A DNA stretch of 64,000 bases from Carposina sasakii (taxonomy: Eukaryota > Arthropoda > Insecta > Lepidoptera > Carposinidae): positions 8,742,001 to 8,806,000 of the forward strand of contig CP053155.1 in the NCBI GenBank assembly GCA_014607495.2, written 5' to 3'. Numbering within the stretch: position 1 is the stretch's first letter; each line of letters starts with the position of its first letter. The notes under the pieces are model-generated. The model saw nothing but the letters and a program-made list of their open reading frames with translations, did no database searches and was not told the DNA's origin. This document shows positions 1 through 9,519 of this stretch, in pieces. Position numbers and translations under genes: made by a program.

Positions 1-660
1 GGTTCTCTAAACTTAACATTAATGCAAATTGGAAAAGTTTTGGAAAAAGTTCCAAACCAACAGCATTAATTAGGTTCTGCTTGATTGTAAAAACCGACTA
101 GTCCATGCAGTATGAAATGGACTACTCTTAAGTAATTAATTAAATCCTACTCTTACTAGCAAATAAGCATCGAAGTAAGAAAACAATGTCTACTAAGTAT
201 ACCTATTATAAATTGTATGAAGAGGTATACCCAACGTATTTTATTCATAATGAAACTGGATAAACTCTAAATAAAAAAGCGAAAGGATTTACTGCTGTAT
301 TTTTCAATGTTTCATTGTAAATAATTGTAATTGGGTTGAAATTTTAATGTTTTTATCGCTATAGATTTAGCAAATTATAATTATCATCAATATTCATATT
401 TCTTCTCAATTAACTTCAAGTTTAGTTATTGGTAACATAATGTGCAATATTCATAATACGCGCAAGCAAGTAGGTAATGTTCCCTACATTTCAAAGCCTA
501 TTGGTTCCACTCTGTATGTCATGAGATTTGCTCAAAATTTGCTTGGTGTTCCACTAACCTAGGTATACCATATACGTGATGTGTAATATCGATTCTTTCC
601 TGTTACATTTTTTGCCCAGCTGTGGGATCCCGGTTACATAAAATATATCCTGTATATATT
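1..660. other. AT-rich intergenic stretch, nothing recognised
   Basis: AT-rich sequence without an open frame of useful length, RNA-like fold or familiar repeat head. It lies upstream of the TACAGGGTG-family repeat that begins near 661. Confidence 0.4.
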
Positions 661-1050
661 TCAGGATGTTTTTTCGTTGCCAACCTTAACGAAGGGTATG
701 TACTCTAAGTATACATCAAATAAATTAAGTTTATGCCAAAAAAAAATGCTGGGAAATTATGTAAATTTTTTTGAAAAAAAAATTTTTGTTACTTGTTCGG
801 GCGAAATTTATAGTGTCTTGTGTTTATGCTAGTTTTTTCATAGACATATATTAATTATTTCTCGTGAAAAAATCTTGCTACACGCGTCAACGTGCATTTA
901 TGCAGAAAAACGCAGTCAATTACTCAACTTTGGACCTTATTTTGGAAACCAGACACTTCCCAGGTATGCTTCCATGGAGAAAAATGATCGTGATGATGAG
1001 GAGATTCCGTAGTTTTCGAGAACCTTGACGATCGAAAATCAGCCTGTATA
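661..1050 (+). repeat. TACAGGGTG-family 0.4-kb repeat, copy 1
   Basis: A roughly 390-bp unit with close relatives at 27236-27590, 36632-36958 (inverted) and 60893-61275. Shared landmarks in order are a CCTTAACGAAGGG block, TCTCGTGAAAAAATCTTG, ACTTCCCAGGTATGCTTCC and GATGATGAGGAGATTCCG. Other copies end in CACCCTGTATA; here the end reads AGCCTGTATA. It has no coding frame. It is probably a non-autonomous DNA transposon (MITE-like); the superfamily is not known to me. Confidence 0.7.
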
Positions 1051-1134
1051 TTAGGCACATAGAAAATATATTTATATTCTCTCTATGGTATTATTACTTG
1101 TACTAAACCGATAAGTACATTCATTTTAAAATTG

Positions 1135-1139
1135 TCAAC
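1135..1139. repeat. Target-site duplication TCAAC, left copy
   Basis: TCAAC directly precedes the 5' LTR and is repeated at 9515-9519 directly after the 3' LTR, marking a single insertion event with intact ends. Confidence 0.9.
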
Positions 1140-1376
1140 TGTACGGTGCAAGCAACGTACATTCTGCTGCGTTAGCATTTCCGTAACTTAGTATAATTTT
1201 AATATATTTACTTTAGTATACAATTCGACTACAGTCGCGCCACTAGCGTACGTGTACTCATTTATTATTATCATTTTGTGACTATCATTTCTATCATTAA
1301 AGTTGTATGGTTAGATCAGTGTTTGTGTTACAACATACAATACAGTCCTACATATCAGACCATCAGGAACCGTACA
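1140..1376 (+). repeat. 5' LTR of BEL/Pao element (237 bp)
   Basis: Begins TGTACGG and ends CCGTACA, the canonical TG...CA. It appears identical to 9278-9514. Promoter and RNA end sites are expected here, but no textbook TATA box or AATAAA stands out; ATTAAA occurs about 60 bp before the end and could serve as a poly(A) signal. Confidence 0.93.
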
Positions 1377-1382
1377 TCTTTA

Positions 1383-1400
1383 TGGTCCTTCGAGCCGGAT
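1383..1400 (+). other. Primer binding site, tRNA-Tyr type
   Basis: TGGTCCTTCGAGCCGGAT lies 6 nt after the 5' LTR. Its reverse complement ends in the CCA plus acceptor and T-stem of eukaryotic tRNA-Tyr (CCGGCTCGAAGGACCA). Assignment to Tyr is from memory of the tRNA sequence. Confidence 0.75.
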
Positions 1401-1702
1401 CTCAAGTGCCATCTTTGGTTCTTCGAGAATCAGTTTTTTTAGTGTTGTGAACTTTGTGTGGTAGCGAATCGGTTCGGTCGGCCTTCCACAAGCGGACCTC
1501 CCCGACCGGATTGAGAAGGCGCACATACCTTGCAAGGAACACAATATTGAGGTAACCGGCATACATCAATCAATTATCATCAAACATCAAGAATCATCAT
1601 CACCGCTCACTATCATAGTACGGTGAAAATATCAAGAATACCTATCAAGAACATTTATCAAACTATTTTACGATTATCAAAAGCCATCAATCATCTTTTA
1701 AA
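1401..1702 (+). other. BEL/Pao 5' leader
   Basis: About 300 nt between the primer site and the Gag start, the usual place for packaging signals. The last part is rich in ATCA and AATC words. Only out-of-frame ATGs are seen, such as 1623 overlapping Gag in another frame. Confidence 0.55.
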
Positions 1703-4700
1703 ATGGCTGATCTTATTGAAGTTCAATATGAGATTATCCAGAAGATGGAAAAAGCATATACAAATTTCAAGAAAGACGGACCAAGCCGTCGCACAACAGA
1801 CTATGTCAAGGGCAAAGTCGAGGTATTGGATCTTCTTTGGAGGGAGTTCCAATATAATCATAATCAAATCATGGTGTCTGATGACGTGGATGAAGGCAAC
1901 GATTACCTTGTGAAAGACAAGTATAGCGAAATCAGAAATTACTATATCAAGATCAAGCAGTATATGGAATCGTGTGTAGAACAAATCTCAAAACCATATA
2001 CGTCAGAGGAACCACCCTCTATCTTCGAGCCTACAACTATGAAGACTGGAAGGGAGCTATCTTCTACTTCTAAGGTAACTAGCAAGACCGAGGAGTTGCT
2101 ACGCAAACAAAATAGTAACTTCAAGGCACTCAAGAGAACACTCCAAAAGATCATTTTGGATAGTATCAACCAGAAATGGGAGTATGAAGATACATTGAAA
2201 AACCTGGAAGCCCGTTGGCAGGTCATAGATTTTCTTCACTGGGAAATCGATAGCGAATTGCCTATCCAAAACGACGACTACGAGAGGCAATTCACTTATT
2301 ATGAAGATCAATACAATAACATGAAAAAAGAACTCAACTCAAAAATGTGGTCAGTTACGCACAGGGAGAAATCAACGCCGAAGATCGAGATACCTTTATT
2401 CAACGGCAATTATCAGACGTGGACATCATTCAAAGATCTTTTTTCTGAAACAATACATAACAACCCACATCTCTCCAATGCGCAGAAGATGCAGTTTTTA
2501 AAATCAAAAGTGAAAGGTGAAGCAGAAAAGTTAATCCAGCATTTAACAATCAGCTCAGAAAATTACGATGTAAGTTGGGAAATCCTAAATCATAGATATA
2601 ACAATAATAAACTTATTTTTTCCACTCATCTAAATACCCTGCTTAGTATGCCCACAATGCAAAATCAATCATCCCTAATGATGAAGAGAATTCATGATAC
2701 AACCAACGAGTGTTTGAACGCTATCAAAAACCTGGAGGTCGATATATCAACATGGGACCCCATAATAGTGCACCTCCTCTCTCAGAAGCTCGACTCTGAA
2801 ACTCACCGGGACTACATCGAGTCACTAAAGGAGCCGAGGGAGTTACCAACCCTATCAGATTTTTTAAAATTCTTGGAAGCAAAGTTTACGTCGCTTGAAA
2901 CATCTCGCCGTAAGGCTGAAATAGCTAAATCACAGCATCCTAACCAAGAAGTATCATCGTCTTTTATCCCGAAAAAATATCATTCATACAAAGCTTTTAG
3001 TACAAAGCAAAATGATCAAAGTAAAACGTGTAAACAAAGCACATTTTACAAAGCAATAAAATGCCCACATTGTCAAGAAGGCCACGGATTATTTTATTGC
3101 AAAACATTTCTCGCATTACAACCGGATGCGAAGCGCAACATTATTAATAAATGCAATTTATGTAAAAACTGCCTGTACGATCACAAGGGCAAACCGTGCA
3201 TATCAGAAAAGCGATGTCGCACGTGCAACGCCGATCATAATACGATAATGCACGACGCTTTTGCGAACACATCATTTCGTATGCCGAACAACAAGCGCCA
3301 AAATATCAATCACGTGTCTCAAGATAACATATGCGAGACACTTTTGGCTACAGCATTGGTCAACGTTGAAAAATCAGATGGGTCACTAGTCACCCTACGA
3401 GCACTAATTGATCAAGGGTCACAAACATCCCTAATAACTGAACACGCAGCTCAGTTATTAAACTTATCGCGGCGTCGCTGCAAGGGGACAATCTCCGGTA
3501 TTGGTGCCAAAGAAAATAATTGCAGAGGCACTATGAATATCACGTGTTCGTCGATGGATGATAAATACACATTCGATACTACTGTATATATCATGCGCCA
3601 ACTTATCAATGACATACCAAATCACACACTAAGCAAACCATCCTGGCCCTACCTGAAGCAAATCTCACTGGCTGACCCACAATTTTATATCAAAAGACCA
3701 TGTGATATTTTGTTCGGGGCTGATATTTATTCCGAAATAATTCAAGAAGGTATAATCAAGCCAGAAAAAAGACATCCTGTTGCGCAACAAACGCGCTTAG
3801 GTTGGATATTATGCGGCAATGTACAGTCAACCTATCAATGCAATGTTATATTAAACAATATTGAAGATATATCACGTTTTTGGACAATAGAAGATATTTC
3901 GGAGTGCAGTTCAGATTATTCAACAGAAGATGAATACTGTCTACAACAATTCCAAAATCACCATTTTCGCCAAAAAGATGGCCGATACGTCGTGAGGCTT
4001 CCTATGAAACCAGACGCATCGGAGAAAATAGGAGAATCAAGAAACAGAGCCATAGCACAATTTCTCCAACTAGAGAAGAAATTTAAAAGAGATAGCAATA
4101 TTGCTCTACAATATAAATCGTTTATGAATGAGTACATTCAACTCGGTCACATGCGCGAGTGTACCGGTAATCAGACACCCAGTTGCTACCTACCACATCA
4201 TTGTGTGCTGCGCGCCGACTCTACTACTACAGCGCTACGAGTCGTATTCAATGCGTCACAGCCTACGTCATCCGGACTTAGCTTAAACGACTTGATGTAT
4301 AGCGGTCCAAATCTTCAAACAGATTTACTTCAATTAATTTTAAAGTGGAGACAATACAAAATAGCATTCACCGCTGATGTGGAGAAGATGTTCCGCCAAA
4401 TTATGTGTCACTCAGAAGATCAAAATCTGCAAAAAATTATATGGAGGAACTCCGTAAATGAGCCACTAAAAGAATATGCTCTATCAACCGTCACCTATGG
4501 GACCAAGGCAGCACCTTTCTTGGCCATGATGACGTTACGACAGTTAGCAAACGACGAATCACACAAGTATCCATTAGCAGCAAAGGTCGTCCAAAATAAC
4601 TTTTACATGGATGATCTCCTTAGCGGCAGTCACAGCGTCAAATCAGCTAAGCTGTTAAAGCATGATTTAATTCATTTATTGAAGTCTGGAGGCTTCAACT

Positions 4701-6817
4701 TAAGAAAATGGGCCTCAAATAAACAACAATTGCTAGAGGAAGAGCAAATAAACAACAACAATCAACAATCATTTGACTTCAAATTACAAGGTTGTACTAA
4801 AACCTTAGGCTTACGTTGGAATACACTGGAAGATCAATTTTCCTTTACGCACAAGTTCGACACCTCCTCTGCAAAACTAATCAACAAGCGAGCACTATTA
4901 TCAGAAATCTCAAGGATCTTTGATCCTTTAGGATGGCTTTCACCAGTTTCTATCAAACTAAAAATCCTATTTCAACAAGTATGGTCATTGGACATTACAT
5001 GGGATGACCAGTTACCACAGTCAATGTGCAACGAATGGGATGAAATCAAATTGGATTTAAAGAATATCAACAAGATTCAGATACCTAGATGGTTGAATAG
5101 TGGCGAGAATGAGAAGCTAGAACTTCACGGTTTCTGCGACTCATCAACAAAAGCTTACGCTTGTATCATTTATTGCAAGATTATCAATCAAGATGCACCA
5201 GATCAATCGTCTATCGTGATAGTAGCAGCCAAATCAAGAGTCGTACCAAACAGTAAGACGACGACCCTACCACGACTTGAGTTAACATCTTGTTTACTCC
5301 TATCAAAGCTTATGGATGTTGTACATAAAAGCTTATCAAGTCACACTATCAAAACTTACGGATGGACAGACTCAACAGCATGTCTAGGTTGGCTGCGAGG
5401 AAACCCTGATCGCTGGAAGGCTTTCGTCGCTAACCGAGTAAAGAAGATTACATCAGTGATTCCATCCGAATGCTGGCAACACGTAAAGTCCAGTGAAAAT
5501 CCCGCCGACTGTGCTAGTCGGGGAATCACAGCAGAGCAATTAAAACAACACCCATTATGGTGGACTGGACCGGGTTGGTTAGCAAACTATCATCATCAAG
5601 AAAAATGTGAACAAACATCTTATACTACAGAAGAAGAGCTAAAACAAAATATAACATTACTACAAACATGTGCTACTACCGAGTCAAAGCATGACGTCAT
5701 CACCGGTATAGTAAACAAATATAGCAATATCACACGTGCTCTACGCGTAATGGCTTGGGTTTTACGCGCGTTTTCAAGAAAGAAAAATAGTCATAGTTAC
5801 TTGACTATAGAAGAGATATCAAGAGCGCGAATCAGATTAATCAAGAGCGTACAGCAGTTACACTTCGCTCAAGAAATCAATTGCCTATCAAATAACAAAA
5901 ACATTGACCCCAAAAGCAAGATTTTGTGTCTAAAACCATTCTTAGATAACAACAGATTACTACGAGTTGGAGGCCGATTAAAAAACGCTAATATAGATAT
6001 AAACATAAAACATCCATATATCATGCCGTCGAGCGGTCATGTTACAAATTTGCTTATACAGAAAGCACACACTGACACATTTCATGGCGGGGCAAGGCTA
6101 ACTCAATCAAAACTTCGAGAGCAATTTTGGATATTAGGAGGAAATAGGATAGTGAAGAACAAAATACGTCAATGTGTTATTTGTCGCCGAAATAATCCTA
6201 TAAAACAAAATCAAATCATGGGTGATCTGCCAGCACCTCGAATCAATCAATCAAGACCATTTTATCATACAGGCGTGGACTATACCGGCTTTATCGATGT
6301 CAAATCAAGCAAAGGGCGCGGTATTAAGTCCACAAAAGGATATGTTGCCGTATTCGTCTGTATGAGCACAAAGGCGCTACACTTAGAATTAGTGTCCGAC
6401 CTTTCGTCGTCAGCATTTTTAGCCGCACTGCGAAGAATGTCTGCACGGAGGGGAGCCCCGCGCCATATTTATTGTGACAACGGCACTAACTTCGTGGGTG
6501 CGAATAAAATGTTAAATCAAGAATTTATCAATCTACAAGAAACATTAGATACTATGTTTTTCGATAACATCACTGATATGAACATCGAATTTCACTTTAA
6601 CGCACCATCATGGCCGAGTGCGGGCGGACTTTGGGAAGCGGCCGTGAAAAGCTTAAAGCATCATCTTCGGCGAGTAGTCGGCGAACAGAAGTTGACCTTT
6701 GAAGAATTCGCTACCATCCTAGCACAGCTGGAAGCTTGCTTAAATTCAAGGCCCCTCTGTCCTATCAGTGAAGATCCCGAAGATATAAATTGTTTAACCC
6801 CCTCTCATTTTTTATAA
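1703..6817 (+). CDS. BEL/Pao Gag-Pol polyprotein
   Basis: Uninterrupted 1704-codon frame; its start has a good context (aaaATGG). Domains in order: a coiled N-terminal Gag part; a DUF1759-like Gag domain (about residues 225-400); Cys/His knuckles from C454 (CPHCQEGHG) to about 525; aspartic protease with D570 in LIDQGSQTS; reverse transcriptase with D892 (FTADVEKMF) and the YMDD box at 968-971; RNase H with D1146 (HGFCDSS) and a WTDS motif; integrase with an HHCC zinc site from about 1437 and catalytic D1526, D1592 and E1645. It makes the particle shell and the enzymes for cDNA synthesis and integration. It stops at 6815-6817 right after the LTPSHFL motif, before the integrase C-terminal domain (DUF5641), which is encoded in the next frame. 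Key catalytic residues are all present. This is an endogenous retroelement, not a host gene. Confidence 0.95.
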   Translation: MADLIEVQYEIIQKMEKAYTNFKKDGPSRRTTDYVKGKVEVLDLLWREFQYNHNQIMVSDDVDEGNDYLVKDKYSEIRNYYIKIKQYMESCVEQISKPYTSEEPPSIFEPTTMKTGRELSSTSKVTSKTEELLRKQNSNFKALKRTLQKIILDSINQKWEYEDTLKNLEARWQVIDFLHWEIDSELPIQNDDYERQFTYYEDQYNNMKKELNSKMWSVTHREKSTPKIEIPLFNGNYQTWTSFKDLFSETIHNNPHLSNAQKMQFLKSKVKGEAEKLIQHLTISSENYDVSWEILNHRYNNNKLIFSTHLNTLLSMPTMQNQSSLMMKRIHDTTNECLNAIKNLEVDISTWDPIIVHLLSQKLDSETHRDYIESLKEPRELPTLSDFLKFLEAKFTSLETSRRKAEIAKSQHPNQEVSSSFIPKKYHSYKAFSTKQNDQSKTCKQSTFYKAIKCPHCQEGHGLFYCKTFLALQPDAKRNIINKCNLCKNCLYDHKGKPCISEKRCRTCNADHNTIMHDAFANTSFRMPNNKRQNINHVSQDNICETLLATALVNVEKSDGSLVTLRALIDQGSQTSLITEHAAQLLNLSRRRCKGTISGIGAKENNCRGTMNITCSSMDDKYTFDTTVYIMRQLINDIPNHTLSKPSWPYLKQISLADPQFYIKRPCDILFGADIYSEIIQEGIIKPEKRHPVAQQTRLGWILCGNVQSTYQCNVILNNIEDISRFWTIEDISECSSDYSTEDEYCLQQFQNHHFRQKDGRYVVRLPMKPDASEKIGESRNRAIAQFLQLEKKFKRDSNIALQYKSFMNEYIQLGHMRECTGNQTPSCYLPHHCVLRADSTTTALRVVFNASQPTSSGLSLNDLMYSGPNLQTDLLQLILKWRQYKIAFTADVEKMFRQIMCHSEDQNLQKIIWRNSVNEPLKEYALSTVTYGTKAAPFLAMMTLRQLANDESHKYPLAAKVVQNNFYMDDLLSGSHSVKSAKLLKHDLIHLLKSGGFNLRKWASNKQQLLEEEQINNNNQQSFDFKLQGCTKTLGLRWNTLEDQFSFTHKFDTSSAKLINKRALLSEISRIFDPLGWLSPVSIKLKILFQQVWSLDITWDDQLPQSMCNEWDEIKLDLKNINKIQIPRWLNSGENEKLELHGFCDSSTKAYACIIYCKIINQDAPDQSSIVIVAAKSRVVPNSKTTTLPRLELTSCLLLSKLMDVVHKSLSSHTIKTYGWTDSTACLGWLRGNPDRWKAFVANRVKKITSVIPSECWQHVKSSENPADCASRGITAEQLKQHPLWWTGPGWLANYHHQEKCEQTSYTTEEELKQNITLLQTCATTESKHDVITGIVNKYSNITRALRVMAWVLRAFSRKKNSHSYLTIEEISRARIRLIKSVQQLHFAQEINCLSNNKNIDPKSKILCLKPFLDNNRLLRVGGRLKNANIDINIKHPYIMPSSGHVTNLLIQKAHTDTFHGGARLTQSKLREQFWILGGNRIVKNKIRQCVICRRNNPIKQNQIMGDLPAPRINQSRPFYHTGVDYTGFIDVKSSKGRGIKSTKGYVAVFVCMSTKALHLELVSDLSSSAFLAALRRMSARRGAPRHIYCDNGTNFVGANKMLNQEFINLQETLDTMFFDNITDMNIEFHFNAPSWPSAGGLWEAAVKSLKHHLRRVVGEQKLTFEEFATILAQLEACLNSRPLCPISEDPEDINCLTPSHFL

Positions 6818-9192
6818 TTGAAAATGAGAGAGATGAACGCACAAGGTGGCGACTAACCCAAAAAATATTTGACGACATATGGAAAAGGTGGCAATCAGAA
6901 TACCTGTGTCAACTGTCATCACGTTGCAAGTGGAAACAGCCTCAAGAAAATATGAAAATTGGGGACATTGTGCTCATTCATGACGTCAATCTACCCCCAG
7001 GCAAGTGGGCACTCGGTAGAATCACGGAGCTCCATCCGGGAAAGGACAATTACGTCAGAGTCGTCACAGTGAAAACCAAAAACGGCGAAATCAAAAGGCC
7101 TATTATAAAATTATCACCACTGCCAATAACGAATCATAACCCCTCTTCTTACTATGCACAGTTGAGTAAGAAAGATAAAATAAATCATAGCAACAATTAC
7201 AATGAGTCATCTGAGTCATCGTCGTCGCCGAAAGTATCACATATCAAGTCGAACATGAAGCAAAACAAGCTAGGTATATTGACCGGCTTGAAAACAATGG
7301 CGACTATACTATTTATGATGATGGTTATATTTCCGGCTAACTGTTCATATAACCTTTTAAAGACAGATAATCAGAGTTTTTATTTCGATAAGATAACAAA
7401 TATGCAGCTGATTCGCGATGAATGGAAATTAGTTGTATACTATAATATGAGCCCATATTGGCAAGGAATATCATTATTAACAAGTTATGTGGAGAGATTA
7501 TCAGATTTATGCAACAAGGAGCAAAAGCCATCCCAGTGTGACGTAATCATCATGCAGTTACAACACGGATTCGCAGAACTCCAGTACTACGATCATATTT
7601 TGATTAGTAAGTCACCAGAATCAATCAGAAATACTCCAACTAGACAGCGACGTGGCCTCGTGAATGGGATAGGAAATATAGCAAATAGTTTGTTTGGATT
7701 ACTAGATGACAACTTTGCCACGCAGTATAGAAATGACATAGAGATGGTGAGGAACAATCAAAAGCACCTTGCACTTCTAAGGAGAAATCAAACGTCCGTC
7801 GTGGAGGCACAATATAACTTATTGAAGAGAGTTGAAAACAGTTTGAATGAACAGCATAAGTATTTGAATAAGCATCTCATGGAATTGGAAAATAAAGATC
7901 AGATACTAGCGAATCAAGTTAAGATAATATCAAACAGCAATGACTTTGCCATATCATCTATCAGTGCCAACAGCGTTCTCATGAATTTAAAAAATATTCA
8001 AGACACCCTGATGGACACCATCACTAATATCAATAATGGGAACATCAACATCCATCTCATCACTCCAGAACAACTTCAGCATGAATTTAACATAATAGCA
8101 GGACAAATATCAAAGGATTTATCATTACCTATAGATAACATTCAGACCGACCTGCACAAAATGTATCATCTTCTAAAAGTGAGATCAAGAATGACGAGAG
8201 AATACTTTATTTTTGAGATCAAAATTCCTCTAGTCGGGCGAGAGTACTATGAGATCTACAAAATTTTACCCATCCCACATCAAAACGGAGAAAACATGTT
8301 GAGTATAGAACCAATAGCAGATCACATTGCTATAAACATTCAAAAGGACTCTTACATACCTTTGTCCGAAAACGACATTCAAAAGTGCAGTACATACGAT
8401 GTCGACACTCACCTGTGTCCTCTAAAACGTCCTATATATCATATGATGTCAGATGACTATCTATGCATCAAAGATGACTTCACCAAACAGTGCAAGATAC
8501 AATCAGCAAGATGTAAAAACATATGGTTTGAACTGAGCAAAACAAATAGGCACCTATACTTTTGTTGTAATCAGTGCACGATAAAAGTAATGTGCGGGAG
8601 TCAAGTTACATCACGGCAACTCAGCAAGGCCGGTGTTATATCTCTCGGAAAAGGCTGTGTCATCAAGGGTGAGGACTTCATAATACACGCACATAATCAT
8701 CATAGCAATGAGATAGAGACAAAGGCAGATTTTTTAGAAATAAAAACACCGCCTATAAATCACATAATAAATCTCTCGGTGCCGATTATCAGAGAAATTT
8801 CAGATTTAAGAGACAAAAATGAAATTCATCAGGAAATACAAAAAGTCGGCGAACAAATACAACAAATGAAATCAAGCGATACAGAAGCAATTCTACAGCA
8901 TCCAGTCTCATCTCACGATATACATCAATATGTCGTCCTCTACCTCTTGGTCGGGGGAGGGCTATCTGCCAGCCTGGCATATATCTGGAGAAAGCTGAAG
9001 AGCCGCCGTCGCAAAGCACGACTACCTGAATTATTCGCGCTATCATCAATATCGCCATCAATCACGCCAGCACCAACACAGACGCTAGCAGAGACTAGCA
9101 ATCAACAGGAACAACCCAAAGGACATCATATAAAGACAAGTTCCAGGGATAGAGCCAGTTCCCCAGTGTTTATAAGACAATATACTAAGTGA
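6790..9192 (+). CDS. env: Integrase C-terminal domain plus F-like envelope glycoprotein
   Basis: 800-codon open frame, -1 relative to Gag-Pol and overlapping it by 28 nt. Residues about 15-115 resemble DUF5641, the C-terminal domain of BEL integrases (motifs WKRW, VGDI-like GDIVLI, LGRI.ELHPG). Then comes an envelope-type protein: a hydrophobic leader at about 170-187 beginning at Met170 (base 7297), a furin-like RQRR site at 285-288 followed by a glycine-rich hydrophobic stretch resembling a fusion peptide (GLVNGIGNIANSLFG), coiled-coil-prone helices, a cysteine-rich ectodomain (about 535-620), one transmembrane segment at about 714-735 and a basic tail. This architecture matches insect retroelement envelopes related to baculovirus F proteins. 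The first Met is probably not the true start: the pol part needs a frame change and env could come from a spliced RNA using Met170. Activity is unknown. Confidence 0.88.
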   Translation: MFNPLSFFIIENERDERTRWRLTQKIFDDIWKRWQSEYLCQLSSRCKWKQPQENMKIGDIVLIHDVNLPPGKWALGRITELHPGKDNYVRVVTVKTKNGEIKRPIIKLSPLPITNHNPSSYYAQLSKKDKINHSNNYNESSESSSSPKVSHIKSNMKQNKLGILTGLKTMATILFMMMVIFPANCSYNLLKTDNQSFYFDKITNMQLIRDEWKLVVYYNMSPYWQGISLLTSYVERLSDLCNKEQKPSQCDVIIMQLQHGFAELQYYDHILISKSPESIRNTPTRQRRGLVNGIGNIANSLFGLLDDNFATQYRNDIEMVRNNQKHLALLRRNQTSVVEAQYNLLKRVENSLNEQHKYLNKHLMELENKDQILANQVKIISNSNDFAISSISANSVLMNLKNIQDTLMDTITNINNGNINIHLITPEQLQHEFNIIAGQISKDLSLPIDNIQTDLHKMYHLLKVRSRMTREYFIFEIKIPLVGREYYEIYKILPIPHQNGENMLSIEPIADHIAINIQKDSYIPLSENDIQKCSTYDVDTHLCPLKRPIYHMMSDDYLCIKDDFTKQCKIQSARCKNIWFELSKTNRHLYFCCNQCTIKVMCGSQVTSRQLSKAGVISLGKGCVIKGEDFIIHAHNHHSNEIETKADFLEIKTPPINHIINLSVPIIREISDLRDKNEIHQEIQKVGEQIQQMKSSDTEAILQHPVSSHDIHQYVVLYLLVGGGLSASLAYIWRKLKSRRRKARLPELFALSSISPSITPAPTQTLAETSNQQEQPKGHHIKTSSRDRASSPVFIRQYTK
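6808..6814 (+). promoter_or_regulatory. Candidate -1 frameshift heptamer at pol/env junction
   Basis: T TTT TTA, in zero-frame phase X XXY YYZ, sits directly before the Gag-Pol stop TAA (6815-6817). The downstream frame is -1. The heptamer overlaps a perfect 10-bp inverted repeat (6802-6811 with 6821-6830, 9-nt loop). A mutation or assembly error in the T6 run, or a small deletion, would explain the frame change equally well. Confidence 0.4.
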
Positions 9193-9277
9193 AGTGTGGA
9201 ATATTTAAGTTATCATTTTATAATTTTTTATAATTTTTACTATCATTTTTATCTTGTATTTCTTCTTGTCGGGAGCA
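9193..9277 (+). other. env 3' end to 3' LTR, short polypurine region
   Basis: 85 nt, mostly T and A. The only purine cluster next to the LTR is GGGAGCA, a weak polypurine tract for plus-strand priming. Confidence 0.45.
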
Positions 9278-9514
9278 TGTACGGTGCAAGCAACGTACAT
9301 TCTGCTGCGTTAGCATTTCCGTAACTTAGTATAATTTTAATATATTTACTTTAGTATACAATTCGACTACAGTCGCGCCACTAGCGTACGTGTACTCATT
9401 TATTATTATCATTTTGTGACTATCATTTCTATCATTAAAGTTGTATGGTTAGATCAGTGTTTGTGTTACAACATACAATACAGTCCTACATATCAGACCA
9501 TCAGGAACCGTACA
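9278..9514 (+). repeat. 3' LTR of BEL/Pao element (237 bp)
   Basis: Direct repeat of 1140-1376, identical by eye over its whole length, with the same TGTACGG...CCGTACA ends and followed by TCAAC. Confidence 0.93.
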
Positions 9515-9519
9515 TCAAC

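Larger units (their letters stand above)
1140..9514 (+). mobile_element. Complete BEL/Pao LTR retrotransposon with env-like gene
   Basis: An 8.4-kb element bounded by two 237-bp direct repeats starting TGTACGG and ending CCGTACA (a 7-bp inverted terminal match). The host 5-mer TCAAC is duplicated at 1135-1139 and 9515-9519; 5 bp is the normal BEL/Pao target duplication. Internal order is primer site, leader, Gag-Pol with protease-RT-RNase H-integrase order, then an envelope-like frame. I found no difference between the LTRs by eye, so the insertion is young. BEL/Pao elements replicate by reverse transcription in virus-like particles; copies with an envelope-like gene are known in insects. The oddity is a reading-frame change between pol and the downstream frame at 6808-6817. 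Confidence 0.95.
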
